Origin: RYN-230 sp036509255
GTDB taxonomy: Bacteria > Actinomycetota > Actinomycetes > Streptosporangiales > Streptosporangiaceae
DNA: 64,000 nt
Assembly: GCA_036509255.1 (NCBI GenBank)
Contig: DATCFY010000029.1
Span: 1 to 64,000, forward strand
Reading direction: 5' to 3'
Below the pieces are notes generated by a model. It was not told where the DNA came from. It ran no database searches and saw only the letters and a list, made by a program, of their open reading frames with translations. This document shows positions 1 through 8,294 of the stretch, in pieces; position 1 is the stretch's first letter; the number at the start of each line of letters is the position of its first letter. Made by a program: the position numbers and the translations under genes.

Positions 1-48
1 GAGCGACACGGCAACGCAACCAAACTCACCGGGGCAGTCGCGGCCTGA
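1..48 (+). CDS. 3' end of an upstream gene, possibly an integrase
   Basis: The first 48 bases read as an open frame of 15 codons ending in TGA, cut off by the window edge. It lies about 230 bp before a tRNA-Arg 3'-half repeat, where tyrosine integrase genes of actinobacterial integrative elements usually end. That position is the only reason to suggest an integrase. The 15 residues carry no diagnostic motif, and the frame could be chance. Confidence 0.25.
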   Translation, partial: ERHGNATKLTGAVAA

Positions 49-443
49 GGTTGACACAGAAGGTGTCATCACGGCACCTCTCCCGCCAGACCCTCAGGTC
101 CAGCGTGATCAGGCCGGAAACACCGTTAAATCCACAGGCCCCGTCGGGCTGGGAGCCACACTGGGAGCCACACGGATGAACAACCTTGGGATGCTCCGGA
201 CCCATGTGGACAACCGGGAGAGACAAGCCCGAGGTCACGGACTGATCTGAACGGGGCTGGACGCCCGTACGGGTGACTACGGATCAGAAGGTTGGGGGTT
301 CGAGTCCCTCCGAGCGCGCCATGTATCCGCGGTTCAGGATCATGAGCAGGCCTTGTTGAGAGATCGTCCTGGCTACGGCCTCGAAGCTGATCTCTCACAA
401 CTTCTAAGTGATCTTGTAAATCCTGGCCAGCAGGCGGCCCGGC
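49..443. other. Non-coding element end with att copy 1
   Basis: No gene is supported here. The stretch holds a 12-bp tandem duplication (149-160 and 161-172) and the first tRNA-Arg 3'-half repeat (277-321). About 50 bp just after that repeat resemble, with scattered mismatches, the bases after the second copy at 3317-3368. Short open frames across the repeat are read-through of tRNA sequence, not genes. Confidence 0.6.
277..321 (+). repeat. att-like repeat, 3' half of tRNA-Arg(ACG), copy 1
   Basis: These 45 bases are identical to 3272-3316. They match a tRNA from the anticodon loop (loop CTACGGA, anticodon ACG) through the T arm (GGTTCGAGTCC) to the acceptor 3' strand ending GCGCGCCA. The bases upstream do not form a D arm or 5' acceptor strand, so this is not a functional tRNA. 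tRNA 3' halves are the usual core attachment sites of actinobacterial integrative elements, so this copy is read as an att site at the boundary of an integrated element. Confidence 0.85.
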
Positions 444-1256
444 CTAGCAGGCTTCTACCAGGCCCCCGACCAGTTCCTCAGCGTCTGCGGCCTGGTCTAG
501 CAGCGTGGTTATCCGGGTGGGAGCGCGTTCACCGGGGTTGGCGTACAGGCCGATCGCGCCGATCAGCACGGCGCACCTGTCGGTGCGGGTGATCAGCGCG
601 CGCCACGGCCGAGGCTGGCCGCATTCCCCGCCGTACATGACCGACCCGTCCGGGGCGGTAAGTCGTGCTGCGCGGCGGGCGGACAGCTCAAGCCGCCATC
701 CCGGGGCCGGGGCGGGCGGAAGGACCCAGGGCTCGGGGCTGGCCGCCTGGGCGTGCACCAGCGCCCCGGCCTGGCCGTCCATGGCCTGTGCCAGCTGTTC
801 GCTGATCGTGGTTACCAGGGTCAGGCCCATGCCCAGCAGGGCGGAGACAGAAATGTTCACGCCCTCGGCGGGGCCGCTGCGCACGGCCATCTCAGGCCGC
901 TGGTCGAGGATCAGCAGCGGCAGGGACCCGTCCGGGCCGGGCAGCACGCCCGTCAGGGCGGCCATGTCCGCGCCTGTCCCAGGCCCGGTCAGGGCAGCCG
1001 GTGCCGGAGCGCCAGCGCTGACGACCTGCGATCGCGCGCACTCTGCGTGCGCGAGGGCGATCCGGGCGGCGCCTTCCTGCAGTTCAGCGATCACGGTGGC
1101 GGGCTCAGTGTCCGCGTCGCCAGGGCCATGGCAGTGCCAGCAGGTGAACGGGCCGCATGCGGGGCTGTGACGCAGCCGGTGCAGGTTCTCGGCGCCGATC
1201 ATGTCGGCTACCCCTGCGCTGGCCCGGATATCGCGCATCAGCAGAGGTCCTCCCAT
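444..1256 (-). CDS. Unknown element-borne protein with a CxxC cluster
   Basis: Encodes 270 aa of no recognised family. Near the N-terminus (about residues 34-43) a Cys-rich stretch contains CGPFTCWHC, which could bind zinc. The rest alternates Ala-rich helical segments with a C-terminal part holding several Trp and Gly residues. Its start overlaps the end of the next upstream gene by 19 bp, which indicates a two-gene operon. Because it lies between two att repeats it is probably cargo of an integrative element. Coding character is supported by the long frame and the coupled neighbour. Function is unknown. Confidence 0.6.
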   Translation of the reverse strand: MGGPLLMRDIRASAGVADMIGAENLHRLRHSPACGPFTCWHCHGPGDADTEPATVIAELQEGAARIALAHAECARSQVVSAGAPAPAALTGPGTGADMAALTGVLPGPDGSLPLLILDQRPEMAVRSGPAEGVNISVSALLGMGLTLVTTISEQLAQAMDGQAGALVHAQAASPEPWVLPPAPAPGWRLELSARRAARLTAPDGSVMYGGECGQPRPWRALITRTDRCAVLIGAIGLYANPGERAPTRITTLLDQAADAEELVGGLVEAC

Positions 1257-1489
1257 CGTTTACCGGTCCACCGCTCGCGCCGGTCAAGGGGGCGGGTATC
1301 AACGACCTGCTGGGGCGGGGCGAGGTAGGGCGCCAGCGCGTCTATGTTCTCGCTGGCCATCCGGGCCGCCGCAGCCGCTACCTCGCCCATGCTGACCTGC
1401 CGTTGCTCGATAGCGGAGAGCTGAGCGCCCCCAGGAGCAGGATGGTTCCGGGCGGAACTTTGAGCGATGACCGCTCGCCCACCGGGCAC
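1238..1489 (-). CDS. Small unknown protein, first gene of the element operon
   Basis: Encodes 83 aa, mostly helical in character, with a basic C-terminal end (RRERWTGKRWEDLC). It overlaps the following 270-aa gene by 19 bp on the same strand, suggesting translational coupling. No known domain was recognised. The start at 1489 is the longest option. An internal ATG at about residue 34 would also give a plausible small protein. Found between the two att repeats, so likely mobile-element cargo. Confidence 0.5.
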   Translation of the reverse strand: MPGGRAVIAQSSARNHPAPGGAQLSAIEQRQVSMGEVAAAAARMASENIDALAPYLAPPQQVVDTRPLDRRERWTGKRWEDLC

Positions 1490-1601
1490 ACCTCCCGTGG
1501 CGATAACGCCCGTGCCCTCCAGCTTACTTGGCCCGGCCGCGGGCGACTGCCTGCATCGGTTGGCGGGAGTTTCTTCCCTGCCCGGGGAGTTTGGCGGCCC
1601 G

Positions 1602-1775
1602 CTACGGCTCGGCCGGCAACAAAGACGACCGCTTCGACGCGTTCGTGCTCGCGGACACGCTGCGCACCGACCGGCCCCGGCTGCGGCCGCTCATCCCTGA
1701 CAGCCCGGCGACCGTCGCGCTGCGCCGCGCCTGCCGCGCCGCAAGGACCTCGTCAGCCACCGCGTCGCGGCCGCG
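1602..1775 (+). pseudogene. IS110-family transposase, 5' fragment
   Basis: The frame reads GNKDDRFDAFVLADTLRTD, the conserved DEDD-domain segment of IS110-family transposases, followed by RPRLRPLIPDSP. About 135 bases in, a one-base loss near 1739 shifts the frame, and the protein continues as RKDLVSHRVAAA to about 1775. The normal N-terminal start and first catalytic acid are missing. The remaining two-thirds of the transposase resumes at about 2096, after an inserted foreign segment. This copy cannot make an active enzyme. Confidence 0.8.
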
Positions 1776-2095
1776 GTCGGATGGAACCTGGTGAACCTGC
1801 GGGCGCTCACGCTCAGCGTCCCGTACGACAACGACAGCACGATGCACGAGCAGATGGTGCGGTTCGCGACCGCGCGGCTGCGCGCCGGGCACCTGCCGCT
1901 GACCAGCTGGTTCCCGTTCCTGGGTGAGGGATCGCCGCAGTTCCTGCACTACCAGAGCCTGCCCGCGATCCTCACCGGCGCGCTCGGCCTGCTGACCGGG
2001 CCTGACACCGCGTTCCGCTGGTCGCTGTACCTGCTGTTGTCGCTGTGGCCGGTCAGTGTCTACCTGGCGGCCCGCGCGTTCGGGGCGGGCAGGTC
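1776..2095 (+). pseudogene. Membrane protein fragment inside the transposase gene
   Basis: About 320 bases encode a segment typical of large actinobacterial membrane glycosyltransferase-like proteins: an acidic stretch YDNDSTMHEQMVRF, then LTSWFPFLGEGSPQF, then a hydrophobic run with LLLSLWPVSVYLAARAFGAG. It has neither start nor end of its own. It sits exactly where the IS110 transposase sequence is interrupted (between RVAA and ANQLRAHL) and shares the frame of the preceding frameshifted transposase codons. It is therefore a captured or recombined piece, not a gene. Confidence 0.7.
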
Positions 2096-2889
2096 GGCGG
2101 CGGGCCGCCAACCAGCTCCGCGCCCACCTGCGCAACGTCTTCCCTGGCGCCACCGGGCTGTTCGGCGACATCGACTCGCCGGTCAGCCTGACGTTCCTGG
2201 CCCGCTTCGGCACCCAGGACCGCGCCGACTGGCTCACCCCCACCCGGATGGGCAGATGGCTGGCCAGCATCGGCTACAGCGGACGCACCGACCCCGCCGT
2301 GCTGCACGCCCGCCTGGCCGCCGCGCCCCGCGGCATCACCGGGCCCGGCGCTGACGCCCAGGCCGGCATCACCCACGCGCTGCACGCCGTCCTGGTCACC
2401 CTCACCACCCAGATCAAGGCCCTGTCCGCCCAGATCAGCGCCCAGCTCGGCGCCCACGCCGACAGCCGCATCTTCACGTCGCTGCCCCGCTCCGGAACCG
2501 TCCGCGCCGCCCGCCTGCTCGCCGAGATCGGCGACTGCCGCGCCCGGTTCCCCACTCCCGAATCGCTGGCCTGCCTCGCCGGTGCCGCCCCGTCCACCCG
2601 TCAGTCCGGCAAGATCCGCGCCGTCACCTTCCGATGGTCCTGCGACAAGCAACTCCGCGACGCCGTCACCGACTTCGCCGGCGACTCCCGCCGCGCCAGC
2701 CCCTGGGCCAGCGACCTCTACGAGCGAGCCCGCGCCCGCGGCCACGACCATCCCCACGCCGTCCGCGTCCTCGCCCGCGCCTGGCTCTTCGTCATCTGGC
2801 ACTGCTGGCAAGACGAAACCGCCTACAACCCCGCCCACCACAAAGCCCTCCAGCGCATCCTCAACCGAGATCAACAGGTAGCGGCTTGA
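2096..2889 (+). pseudogene. IS110-family transposase, 3' two-thirds
   Basis: About 260 codons cover the rest of an IS110 transposase. First comes the linker (NQLRAHLRNVFPGATGLFGD), then the C-terminal transposase_20 domain with SLPRSGTVRAARLLAEIGD, CLAGAAPSTRQSGK and the terminal helix ending in KALQRIL. These are the segments that carry the conserved catalytic serine region in this family. The frame is open from 2056 but its N-terminus lies in the foreign membrane-protein segment, so no complete transposase can be made here. The element would be immobile unless helped in trans. Confidence 0.8.
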
Positions 2890-3491
2890 CACAGGGCTAC
2901 TCACAGGCCGTCCCCAAATGTGCCCCAAAATCTGCTCGCCGTACGGAACTAGTGAGGTCGGAACTATCCGTCCTGCTCGCCGCACGATTGTCTCGGCCGA
3001 GGCCTCCGAGTCCAGGCCACGCCACGGCGCGGTCGCTTCTCGGCCTGGAACACGGTCGGCCTCGGCCGTCGGCGGCCAGCTACGCAGAGGACGGGGGACG
3101 AGGAGGGCACGAGCCAGGCGCGGTCCATCGCAGAGCGCGGCCGTGATCGTCTCACATCCGTCTCACAGACTGGTGGGACATGACCGAATCCAGCCGCACG
3201 CACTGGATGTCAGGCCGACCCTGACCTGCGGATACGGACTCCGGCGCACTGGCTGGACACCCCGCACTGATCTACGGATCAGAAGGTTGGGGGTTCGAGT
3301 CCCTCCGAGCGCGCCACCCGTAGCCGCAGGTCAGGCTCGTAATCAGGCCTCGTGAGAGATCACCCTGACAGCAGGCGGATCGACGACCGAATTATGATCA
3401 CTGACCTGGCCGTTTGCGCCTCCCAGGTCACCCCGTGTCTGACGTGTCATCGACCGCACCCTGCTGCGGCGCGAACCGGGCCATCGTGCGT
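2890..3491. other. Non-coding element end with att copy 2
   Basis: No supported gene lies in these 600 bases. They run from the transposase end to the DUF2142 gene end and include the second tRNA-Arg 3'-half repeat at 3272-3316. The apparent frame reading GVRVPPSAP across the repeat is the usual false peptide from a tRNA T arm. The bases after the repeat resemble those after copy 1. Confidence 0.6.
3272..3316 (+). repeat. att-like repeat, 3' half of tRNA-Arg(ACG), copy 2
   Basis: A perfect 45-bp match to 277-321. Here too the 5' half of the tRNA is absent. The upstream bases carry CTGAT before the loop and no D arm. The pair delimits about 2.95 kb. Since neither copy is attached to an intact tRNA, the intact gene should lie outside the window, and this segment is probably the outer or stacked part of a larger tandem integration. 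Confidence 0.85.
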
Positions 3492-5096
3492 TTATCGGCG
3501 CAGACGCTGCAGTTCAGGATCGTTCGGCGGAGGCTCTTCGCGCCGCCCGGACCCGTAGGCAGTCACCCGAGGCCGGAGATCGCTGAGCGCCAGAAGTAAT
3601 GCCGCGTACGCGGTGAAGATAACGACGGCGGATGCGTCTAGGACTGTGGCCGAGGTTGGCGGTCGCCATGCGCCGGCCGGTAGGTTCCATGGGAGGTACG
3701 GGCCTTGTACTCCGACCGCCACCCGATGCAGATTCCACCAGAAGGCGAGTACCAGTCCGCCTGTTGCTGGCAACACCATAGTGCTAGACAACCTTCTGGC
3801 CGCCCAAGAGGGAAGGGCGCGCTGGGTAGCGGCCGCGAAGAGTGGTACCCCTACCCAAAGCGGCATGAAGTACCGACCCTGTTCTTCCAGGCCATCCCGG
3901 CGAACAGAAGCCACCACTAGTGCGAGTGGCATCAGCGCCGACAATGTCATGAGAAGAAGCGTTACACATGCGTTCTGCTTGCTAGACCGGGCCACGCACA
4001 TCACAACCGGGACGCTCACGGCGATCAGTAGAAAGAACACGGCCAACCCAGGCTCATGAGTTTCGCCCCAGCCGAACGTTCCTGCAGCTTGACTCAGGCT
4101 CCCCCACATCCCGTCGATCGCCGACGACACCAGGCGAGACAGAGGCGTTCCGGGAGGAGGCGGCCCTTCCGGCCGAACCGCGAGGCCGTTGGCGGCGAAG
4201 ACCCATACTGCCGAGGCGACAGACGTAACGGCCACCACCGTAACGGTGACCAAAAAGTCACCCCGGCGAAGCAGTGCCCGTGCCGATACTCGATGCCATG
4301 CCGCCAGGACGACTATAACCACCACTACCAGTAGCCACAGCGTCGAGATCGGCCGGGTTAGGGCGAGAACGGATGCCGCCGTCCCCAAGCAGATCAAAAG
4401 CCCCCGCGGCGGCATCGAAAGATGGTCCAGAACGAACACCGACGCAGCTACCCAAGTGCAGATAGCGGCAGAGATCTCCAGGCCGCTGGGATTGACCGAC
4501 GACGCCATGAAAACCGCCGTCGGGGTCGCCACCACAGCCACTGCGCCAATCAGAAGCGGCGAGGACGCCCACCGCCAGGACACGGCCAGCGCCAACGCCA
4601 ACAACGCTGCGCAGAGGGCGACGCTCACCAATCGCATGAGATACAGGCCGGCAATGCTGGTAGTGAAGAGCGACGGCAGTCCAACCACCGCGTAATAGAA
4701 GAGCGGATAGTGACCAACGTAGGTGTAGACAGCCACCTGCTTGTCGGAGGCAACAATCCTCTCACACTGCGCAGAGACCTCCGGCATGAAGTGATAACAG
4801 TTGTGCGCCCCCGTAAAGCCGCCGGTGCTATCCAGACTCAAGGCGTAGGTCCGAGGGATCCAAACCTTTGTGTACACCGCCAGTTGACCAGGAATCGGCG
4901 CGCCGATCGGATGCCCTCGCACCTCAGACGCCGCCCGGGCGATCTGGGCCGGTTCGTCCGGCGAGTTGCCGATCGGGTTCGCTATCGCCCAGACCGCTCC
5001 CACCGCGCAGATAATCAGCCACGCAGCCACCCACACCAACAGAATGGAGCGGCTAGAGAACCGCCGCGCCGACCCCGGCGCCAGGCGGTCAGTCAT
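3492..5096 (-). CDS. DUF2142 family polytopic membrane protein
   Basis: Encodes about 534 aa from the ATG at 5096 (MTDRLAPGS). A cytosolic start is followed by a first membrane segment (ILLVWVAAWLIICAVGAVWAI), a periplasmic loop with NSPDEPAQIARA, and roughly ten further hydrophobic segments. The SPDEP-type loop and overall pattern match DUF2142 proteins, which are related to GT-C glycosyltransferases and often found in surface-polysaccharide loci. The open frame extends upstream to 5426, but that part is fossil sequence from other genes, so the shorter start is preferred. Base composition is visibly less GC-rich than the neighbours, and the gene lies beside an integrated element. Acquisition by transfer is likely. 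Confidence 0.8.
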   Translation of the reverse strand: MTDRLAPGSARRFSSRSILLVWVAAWLIICAVGAVWAIANPIGNSPDEPAQIARAASEVRGHPIGAPIPGQLAVYTKVWIPRTYALSLDSTGGFTGAHNCYHFMPEVSAQCERIVASDKQVAVYTYVGHYPLFYYAVVGLPSLFTTSIAGLYLMRLVSVALCAALLALALAVSWRWASSPLLIGAVAVVATPTAVFMASSVNPSGLEISAAICTWVAASVFVLDHLSMPPRGLLICLGTAASVLALTRPISTLWLLVVVVIVVLAAWHRVSARALLRRGDFLVTVTVVAVTSVASAVWVFAANGLAVRPEGPPPPGTPLSRLVSSAIDGMWGSLSQAAGTFGWGETHEPGLAVFFLLIAVSVPVVMCVARSSKQNACVTLLLMTLSALMPLALVVASVRRDGLEEQGRYFMPLWVGVPLFAAATQRALPSWAARRLSSTMVLPATGGLVLAFWWNLHRVAVGVQGPYLPWNLPAGAWRPPTSATVLDASAVVIFTAYAALLLALSDLRPRVTAYGSGRREEPPPNDPELQRLRR

Positions 5097-5156
5097 ACGC
5101 TCAGTTAACCCCTTCTCTGCCGTGTCCACCACCTCGATGGTACTCAGCCACGACGT

Positions 5157-5234
5157 GCGAATCGCAGTGATTCCCAGCGCGGACAACAGGTAGCTGAGCG
5201 CGTCGGCCACCACCGTGGTGACCGGACCGAACAT
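5157..5234 (-). pseudogene. MFS transporter fragment
   Basis: Twenty-six codons read MFGPVTTVVADALSYLLSAL and continue GITAIR. This resembles the segment of actinobacterial major facilitator transporters that pairs a GP-x-x-VV-x-DA-x-SYL motif with a membrane helix. Nothing before or after continues the transporter. It is in the same frame as the DUF2142 gene, which falsely lengthens that gene's N-terminus. Confidence 0.5.
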
Positions 5235-5246
5235 GCGCCACTCGAC

Positions 5247-5360
5247 GACAGGTTCAGCGCGCGGCGCGGGACTTACCGGGTCATCTACCGGATCGATGAC
5301 AAGACCCGAGTGGTCACCGTGGTAGACGTTGCCCATCGGCGCGACGTATACCGAACCTGA
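5247..5360 (+). pseudogene. RelE/ParE toxin C-terminal fragment
   Basis: Thirty-seven codons ending in TGA read DRFSARRGTYRVIYRIDD and then KTRVVTVVDVAHRRDVYRT. This is the C-terminal half of a RelE-type mRNA interferase, including the GTYRVIYRID core strand and the VVDVAHRRD-x-Y end. The N-terminal half and any antitoxin are absent. It overlaps, on the opposite strand, the false upstream extension of the DUF2142 gene and abuts the MFS fragment. Confidence 0.75.
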
Positions 5361-5470
5361 TCCCGGGCGAGGCGCCTGCCACACGGGACAACTGGCGGAC
5401 CTCGACCTGCGGATACGCACGGACATCGCGTTCCCCGACCGCGATCACACCGGGACCGTCGGCGGGTGGA

Positions 5471-5695
5471 TCAGGACTGCGCGGCTCCTTCGTGCTCCCC
5501 CTCGAGGGAGCCGGTGAAGAAGTCGATGAATCCGAACGGTGCGCGGTCGCCGAGGCGGAGCTCCAGGATCAGGTACGCGTCCGCGGCTTCGGACTCGCCG
5601 CGCGGGAACAGCGCCTCTTCGTAGGCGGTAAGTGCCGCGGCGGCGAACTCGGCGTAGATCGTGGCGGTCGTCACACCCGGATAATCCCACCGCAT
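5471..5695 (-). CDS. Small conserved-looking protein, unknown
   Basis: Encodes 74 aa with an acidic, helix-forming core (YAEFAAAALTAYEEALFPRG) and a C-terminal LILELRLGDRAPFGFIDFFTG. No family was recognised. The codon pattern (G or C at nearly all third positions, balanced residue use) looks coding. It lies between the CocE hydrolase and the debris zone. A truncated gene cannot be excluded. Confidence 0.5.
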   Translation of the reverse strand: MRWDYPGVTTATIYAEFAAAALTAYEEALFPRGESEAADAYLILELRLGDRAPFGFIDFFTGSLEGEHEGAAQS

Positions 5696-5710
5696 CGCCG
5701 CCTGGCCACA

Positions 5711-5742
5711 GCCGGCCGCCGTGCCTGCCGGCCGCCGTGCCC
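5711..5742. repeat. 16-bp tandem duplication after the hydrolase gene
   Basis: Two copies of a 16-bp unit (GCCGGCCGCCGTGCCT and one variant ending C) lie just outside the stop codon of the CocE-type hydrolase. This is one of many short tandem repeats at gene ends in the window. Confidence 0.8.
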
Positions 5743-5743
5743 G

Positions 5744-7483
5744 TCAGCGGCGGATGACCGGCAGGATCAGCCGGCTGGGGTGCGCGGGGCCGTGCAGGAC
5801 CTGGTTGGTGGCGACGACCGCCTGGCTGGCGGTGTCCTCGGCGATGACACCGCCGGTGTTGGTGTTCCGGTCGTAGCGGGGGAAGTTGCTGCTGGACACC
5901 TCGAGCCGGATGCGGTGGCCGGGCAGGAATACGTTGGAGGTCACCGACAAGTCCAGGGTGATCTCATACACCTCCCCGGGCTCAAGGAGCTCCGGCTCGG
6001 TGAGCGAGTCGCGGTAGCGGGCACGGAGGATGCCGTCGGTGAGGTAGATGGCCCGGCCGTCGGGGAAGACGTCCACAAGCTTGCCGGTGAAGTCGGTGTC
6101 GCGGGCTGAGGAGGCCACGTGCAGCACCAGCGACACGTGGCCGGTGACCTCCACCGGCTCTTCCAGTACCGGGGTGGTGAAGCAGAGGACGTCGCTGCGG
6201 GCTTCGGCCGGGCGCTGGTCGGCCGGGCCGGCCCCGTTGACGGCGGAGGGCAGCATGATCCGGCCGCCGAGGCTCGGCACTGGCCGGGCGGGGTCGTACG
6301 CGTAGGTGTCGGTCGCCTCGGCGGCCGGCGGCTCGGTGCCTAGCCGTCCGTCACCGTCAGCGGTGTGCGCCTGCCCGGCGCCGTCGAGGAAATAGTCGGT
6401 GTACTGGGTGTCCGGCAGCGGCCAGTCCTGCTCGTCGCGCCACTGGTCGATACCCATCACGAAGATCCGCACGGGGGCGGTGCCGTCGAGGGCATCGGTG
6501 CGGCCACGCAGCCACCGGTCGAAGAACCTGATGTGCGCCCCGGTCACGTCGGCGGCGATGGCGTTGGCGGCCAGGCCGAACTGCCGGTCGTGGTAAATAC
6601 CCTCCTGGTTCAGGTGGTCCCACGGGCCGATGATCAGCCGCTGGCCCTCACGCGCCCCGGCGCTGCCCGCCCCAGCCCGCATCCGGGTGAACGTGCTGGT
6701 GGTACTGCCGATGAACAGGTCGAACCAGCCGCCGACGTTCAGCGCCGGGACGCTCACCCGGTCCAGCCGCTCGGCGACGGCGAGGTCCTGCCAGAAGTGG
6801 TCCCGGTCCGGGTGACGCAGCCAGTCCGCCCACGGTGATTGCTTGATCAGCAGCGGCTGATCGCTGACCGGCAGCCTGGCCAGATGTGGTTCCGGGTCGG
6901 CCAGCATCCCGGCCAGCTCCATCAGCGCGGTGGGGTCGCCGCCCCCGGCCGCCAGCGCTTTCTGGGCCCCGGCCAGCGACATCCTCGTAGACCATCCCCA
7001 CGTGGTGTGCCACGAGAGGGCACCGCCCGCGGAGTACCAGGGCGTCAGGTAGTAGTCGGTGGTGGTCACCGTCGGGACGATCGCCTTCAGCCCGGCCGGC
7101 GCCTGCGACGCGGTGGCCCACTGCACCAGGCCCAGGTAGGAGGCACCGTAGCTGCCGATGTTCCCGTCGCACCACGGCTGTCCGCCCAGCCAGGCGATCG
7201 TGTCCGCGCCGTCGTGCGGGTCGTCCGCCAGCGGCGTGAACTCGCCGTCCGAGCGGAACGTGCCCCGGCAGTCCTGCCAGACCACGGCGTACCCGGCCTC
7301 GAGCAGCGCGAAGATGCTGGGGTGCAGGGCGTAGGCGAAGGTGCCGGGGAGCATGTCCTTGCCGTACGGGAGCCGCACCAGCAGGGCCGGGGCCGGCCCG
7401 CCGTCGGGAATCCACAGGTCGGTGGCGAGGGTCGTCCCGTCCCGCATCGGCACCATGACATCTTTCTCGACCCTGAACGACAT
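5744..7483 (-). CDS. CocE/NonD family alpha/beta hydrolase
   Basis: Encodes 579 aa, a usual length for the family. The N-terminal S15-type alpha/beta hydrolase domain starts VMVPMRDGTTLATDLW. It has WQDCRGTFRSDG and the nucleophile motif GSYGASYLG with Ser at about residue 115. Likely acid and base lie in VGGWFDLF and GPWDHLN. The C-terminal jelly-roll domain (about residues 400-579) contains VTGHVSLVLHV and FLPGHRIRLEVSSSNFPRYDRN, typical of the X-Pro dipeptidyl-peptidase C domain. No signal peptide is seen, so it is likely cytosolic. It probably hydrolyses esters or acyl-amides; the substrate cannot be told. A separate transcription unit is likely. Confidence 0.9.
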   Translation of the reverse strand: MSFRVEKDVMVPMRDGTTLATDLWIPDGGPAPALLVRLPYGKDMLPGTFAYALHPSIFALLEAGYAVVWQDCRGTFRSDGEFTPLADDPHDGADTIAWLGGQPWCDGNIGSYGASYLGLVQWATASQAPAGLKAIVPTVTTTDYYLTPWYSAGGALSWHTTWGWSTRMSLAGAQKALAAGGGDPTALMELAGMLADPEPHLARLPVSDQPLLIKQSPWADWLRHPDRDHFWQDLAVAERLDRVSVPALNVGGWFDLFIGSTTSTFTRMRAGAGSAGAREGQRLIIGPWDHLNQEGIYHDRQFGLAANAIAADVTGAHIRFFDRWLRGRTDALDGTAPVRIFVMGIDQWRDEQDWPLPDTQYTDYFLDGAGQAHTADGDGRLGTEPPAAEATDTYAYDPARPVPSLGGRIMLPSAVNGAGPADQRPAEARSDVLCFTTPVLEEPVEVTGHVSLVLHVASSARDTDFTGKLVDVFPDGRAIYLTDGILRARYRDSLTEPELLEPGEVYEITLDLSVTSNVFLPGHRIRLEVSSSNFPRYDRNTNTGGVIAEDTASQAVVATNQVLHGPAHPSRLILPVIRR

Positions 7484-7562
7484 GCCAGCGCCTCCACGTT
7501 GCGAGCTACCGCGTTACGGGACACCACTCCCGGCTCATTATCGGCACAGGAAGGCACGAATC

Positions 7563-8204
7563 CTATGAACGCGTGGGACGTCTTGGGCGGCTGACGGAAC
7601 CGTCCCAGTGCCCGATCGGCGCGATGACGTGGCCGCCGTCTCCGGTGCACCACCACACGGCCTGGTGACCGTGCTCGCGTGGGTGCCCGCCGAAACGGTG
7701 AGCCGGGCACACCGGCCACGCCGACATCAGCTGGCCCACGACCGCGTCCTGCACGTCGTCCGCGACCGCCACGAGCGCACTCACCCGGTCACGTCCTTCG
7801 CCGGGGCGGATGCCCGAGGTCCAGCTGAATGAGCCGCGGAAGTGAGCGAACGTAGCCCGGAGGTCCCGGCGGCCCATGAAACTCAGCCCCACCTCGCTGC
7901 CGAGACCGGTGGCCCGCGCATCCTCCCGGACCGCCTCCAGGGCCAGTTCCAGCGCTTCGAGGAGCCGGGGTTCCGTGTCGAAGTCCGGCTCGAATCCTGA
8001 TTCCTCCAGGACCTGCCCGGCCGTATCGGCCAGCCGCGCCGGGTCGGTCCCGTCCACGCTCTGCTCAGCCAGCTGGCGAACGGCCTCGCCGGACTGCCCC
8101 GCGTCCATGAGCAGGCAGGCCAGGTCGAACGCCGCTTCCGGGTCGAGGTCGCCGTCCCGGATGCCGACGTACACCTGGCTGGCCAGACGGTCGAAGTGGC
8201 TCAC
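7563..8204 (-). CDS. Unknown actinobacterial protein with Cys/His-rich C-terminus
   Basis: Encodes 213 aa. The N-terminal half is acidic and helical (DLDPEAAFDLACLLMDAG and similar) and resembles a repeat or scaffold. After residue 130 the sequence changes to a compact end containing WPVCPAHRFGGHPREHGHQ, then VWWCTGDGGHVIAPIGHW. That last type of segment occurs in several actinobacterial hypothetical proteins and may bind metal. No function is assigned. It lies upstream of the CocE gene on the same strand with an 80-bp gap, so co-transcription is possible. Confidence 0.65.
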   Translation of the reverse strand: MSHFDRLASQVYVGIRDGDLDPEAAFDLACLLMDAGQSGEAVRQLAEQSVDGTDPARLADTAGQVLEESGFEPDFDTEPRLLEALELALEAVREDARATGLGSEVGLSFMGRRDLRATFAHFRGSFSWTSGIRPGEGRDRVSALVAVADDVQDAVVGQLMSAWPVCPAHRFGGHPREHGHQAVWWCTGDGGHVIAPIGHWDGSVSRPRRPTRS

Positions 8205-8294
8205 GGATGACGGCCAGCACTGCGCATGGGACGGTCACCTCTCGATCTAGGGGAGGATCCGGGAGCCAGGCCCGGCCTGCAATATTGTCCCCCT

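Noticed and set aside
277..321. Complete tRNA-Arg gene
   Set aside because: Only the half from the anticodon loop onward is present; no D arm or 5' acceptor strand can be folded from the upstream bases. The same holds for 3272-3316.
126..398. Minus-strand open frame containing GGTRTPNLLIRSH
   Set aside because: This peptide is the well-known false translation of a tRNA T arm and acceptor stem; it covers att copy 1.
5097..5426. N-terminal 110 codons of a longer DUF2142 protein
   Set aside because: The extra part reads through an MFS fragment and antisense to a RelE fragment, so it is fossil DNA rather than a conserved domain.
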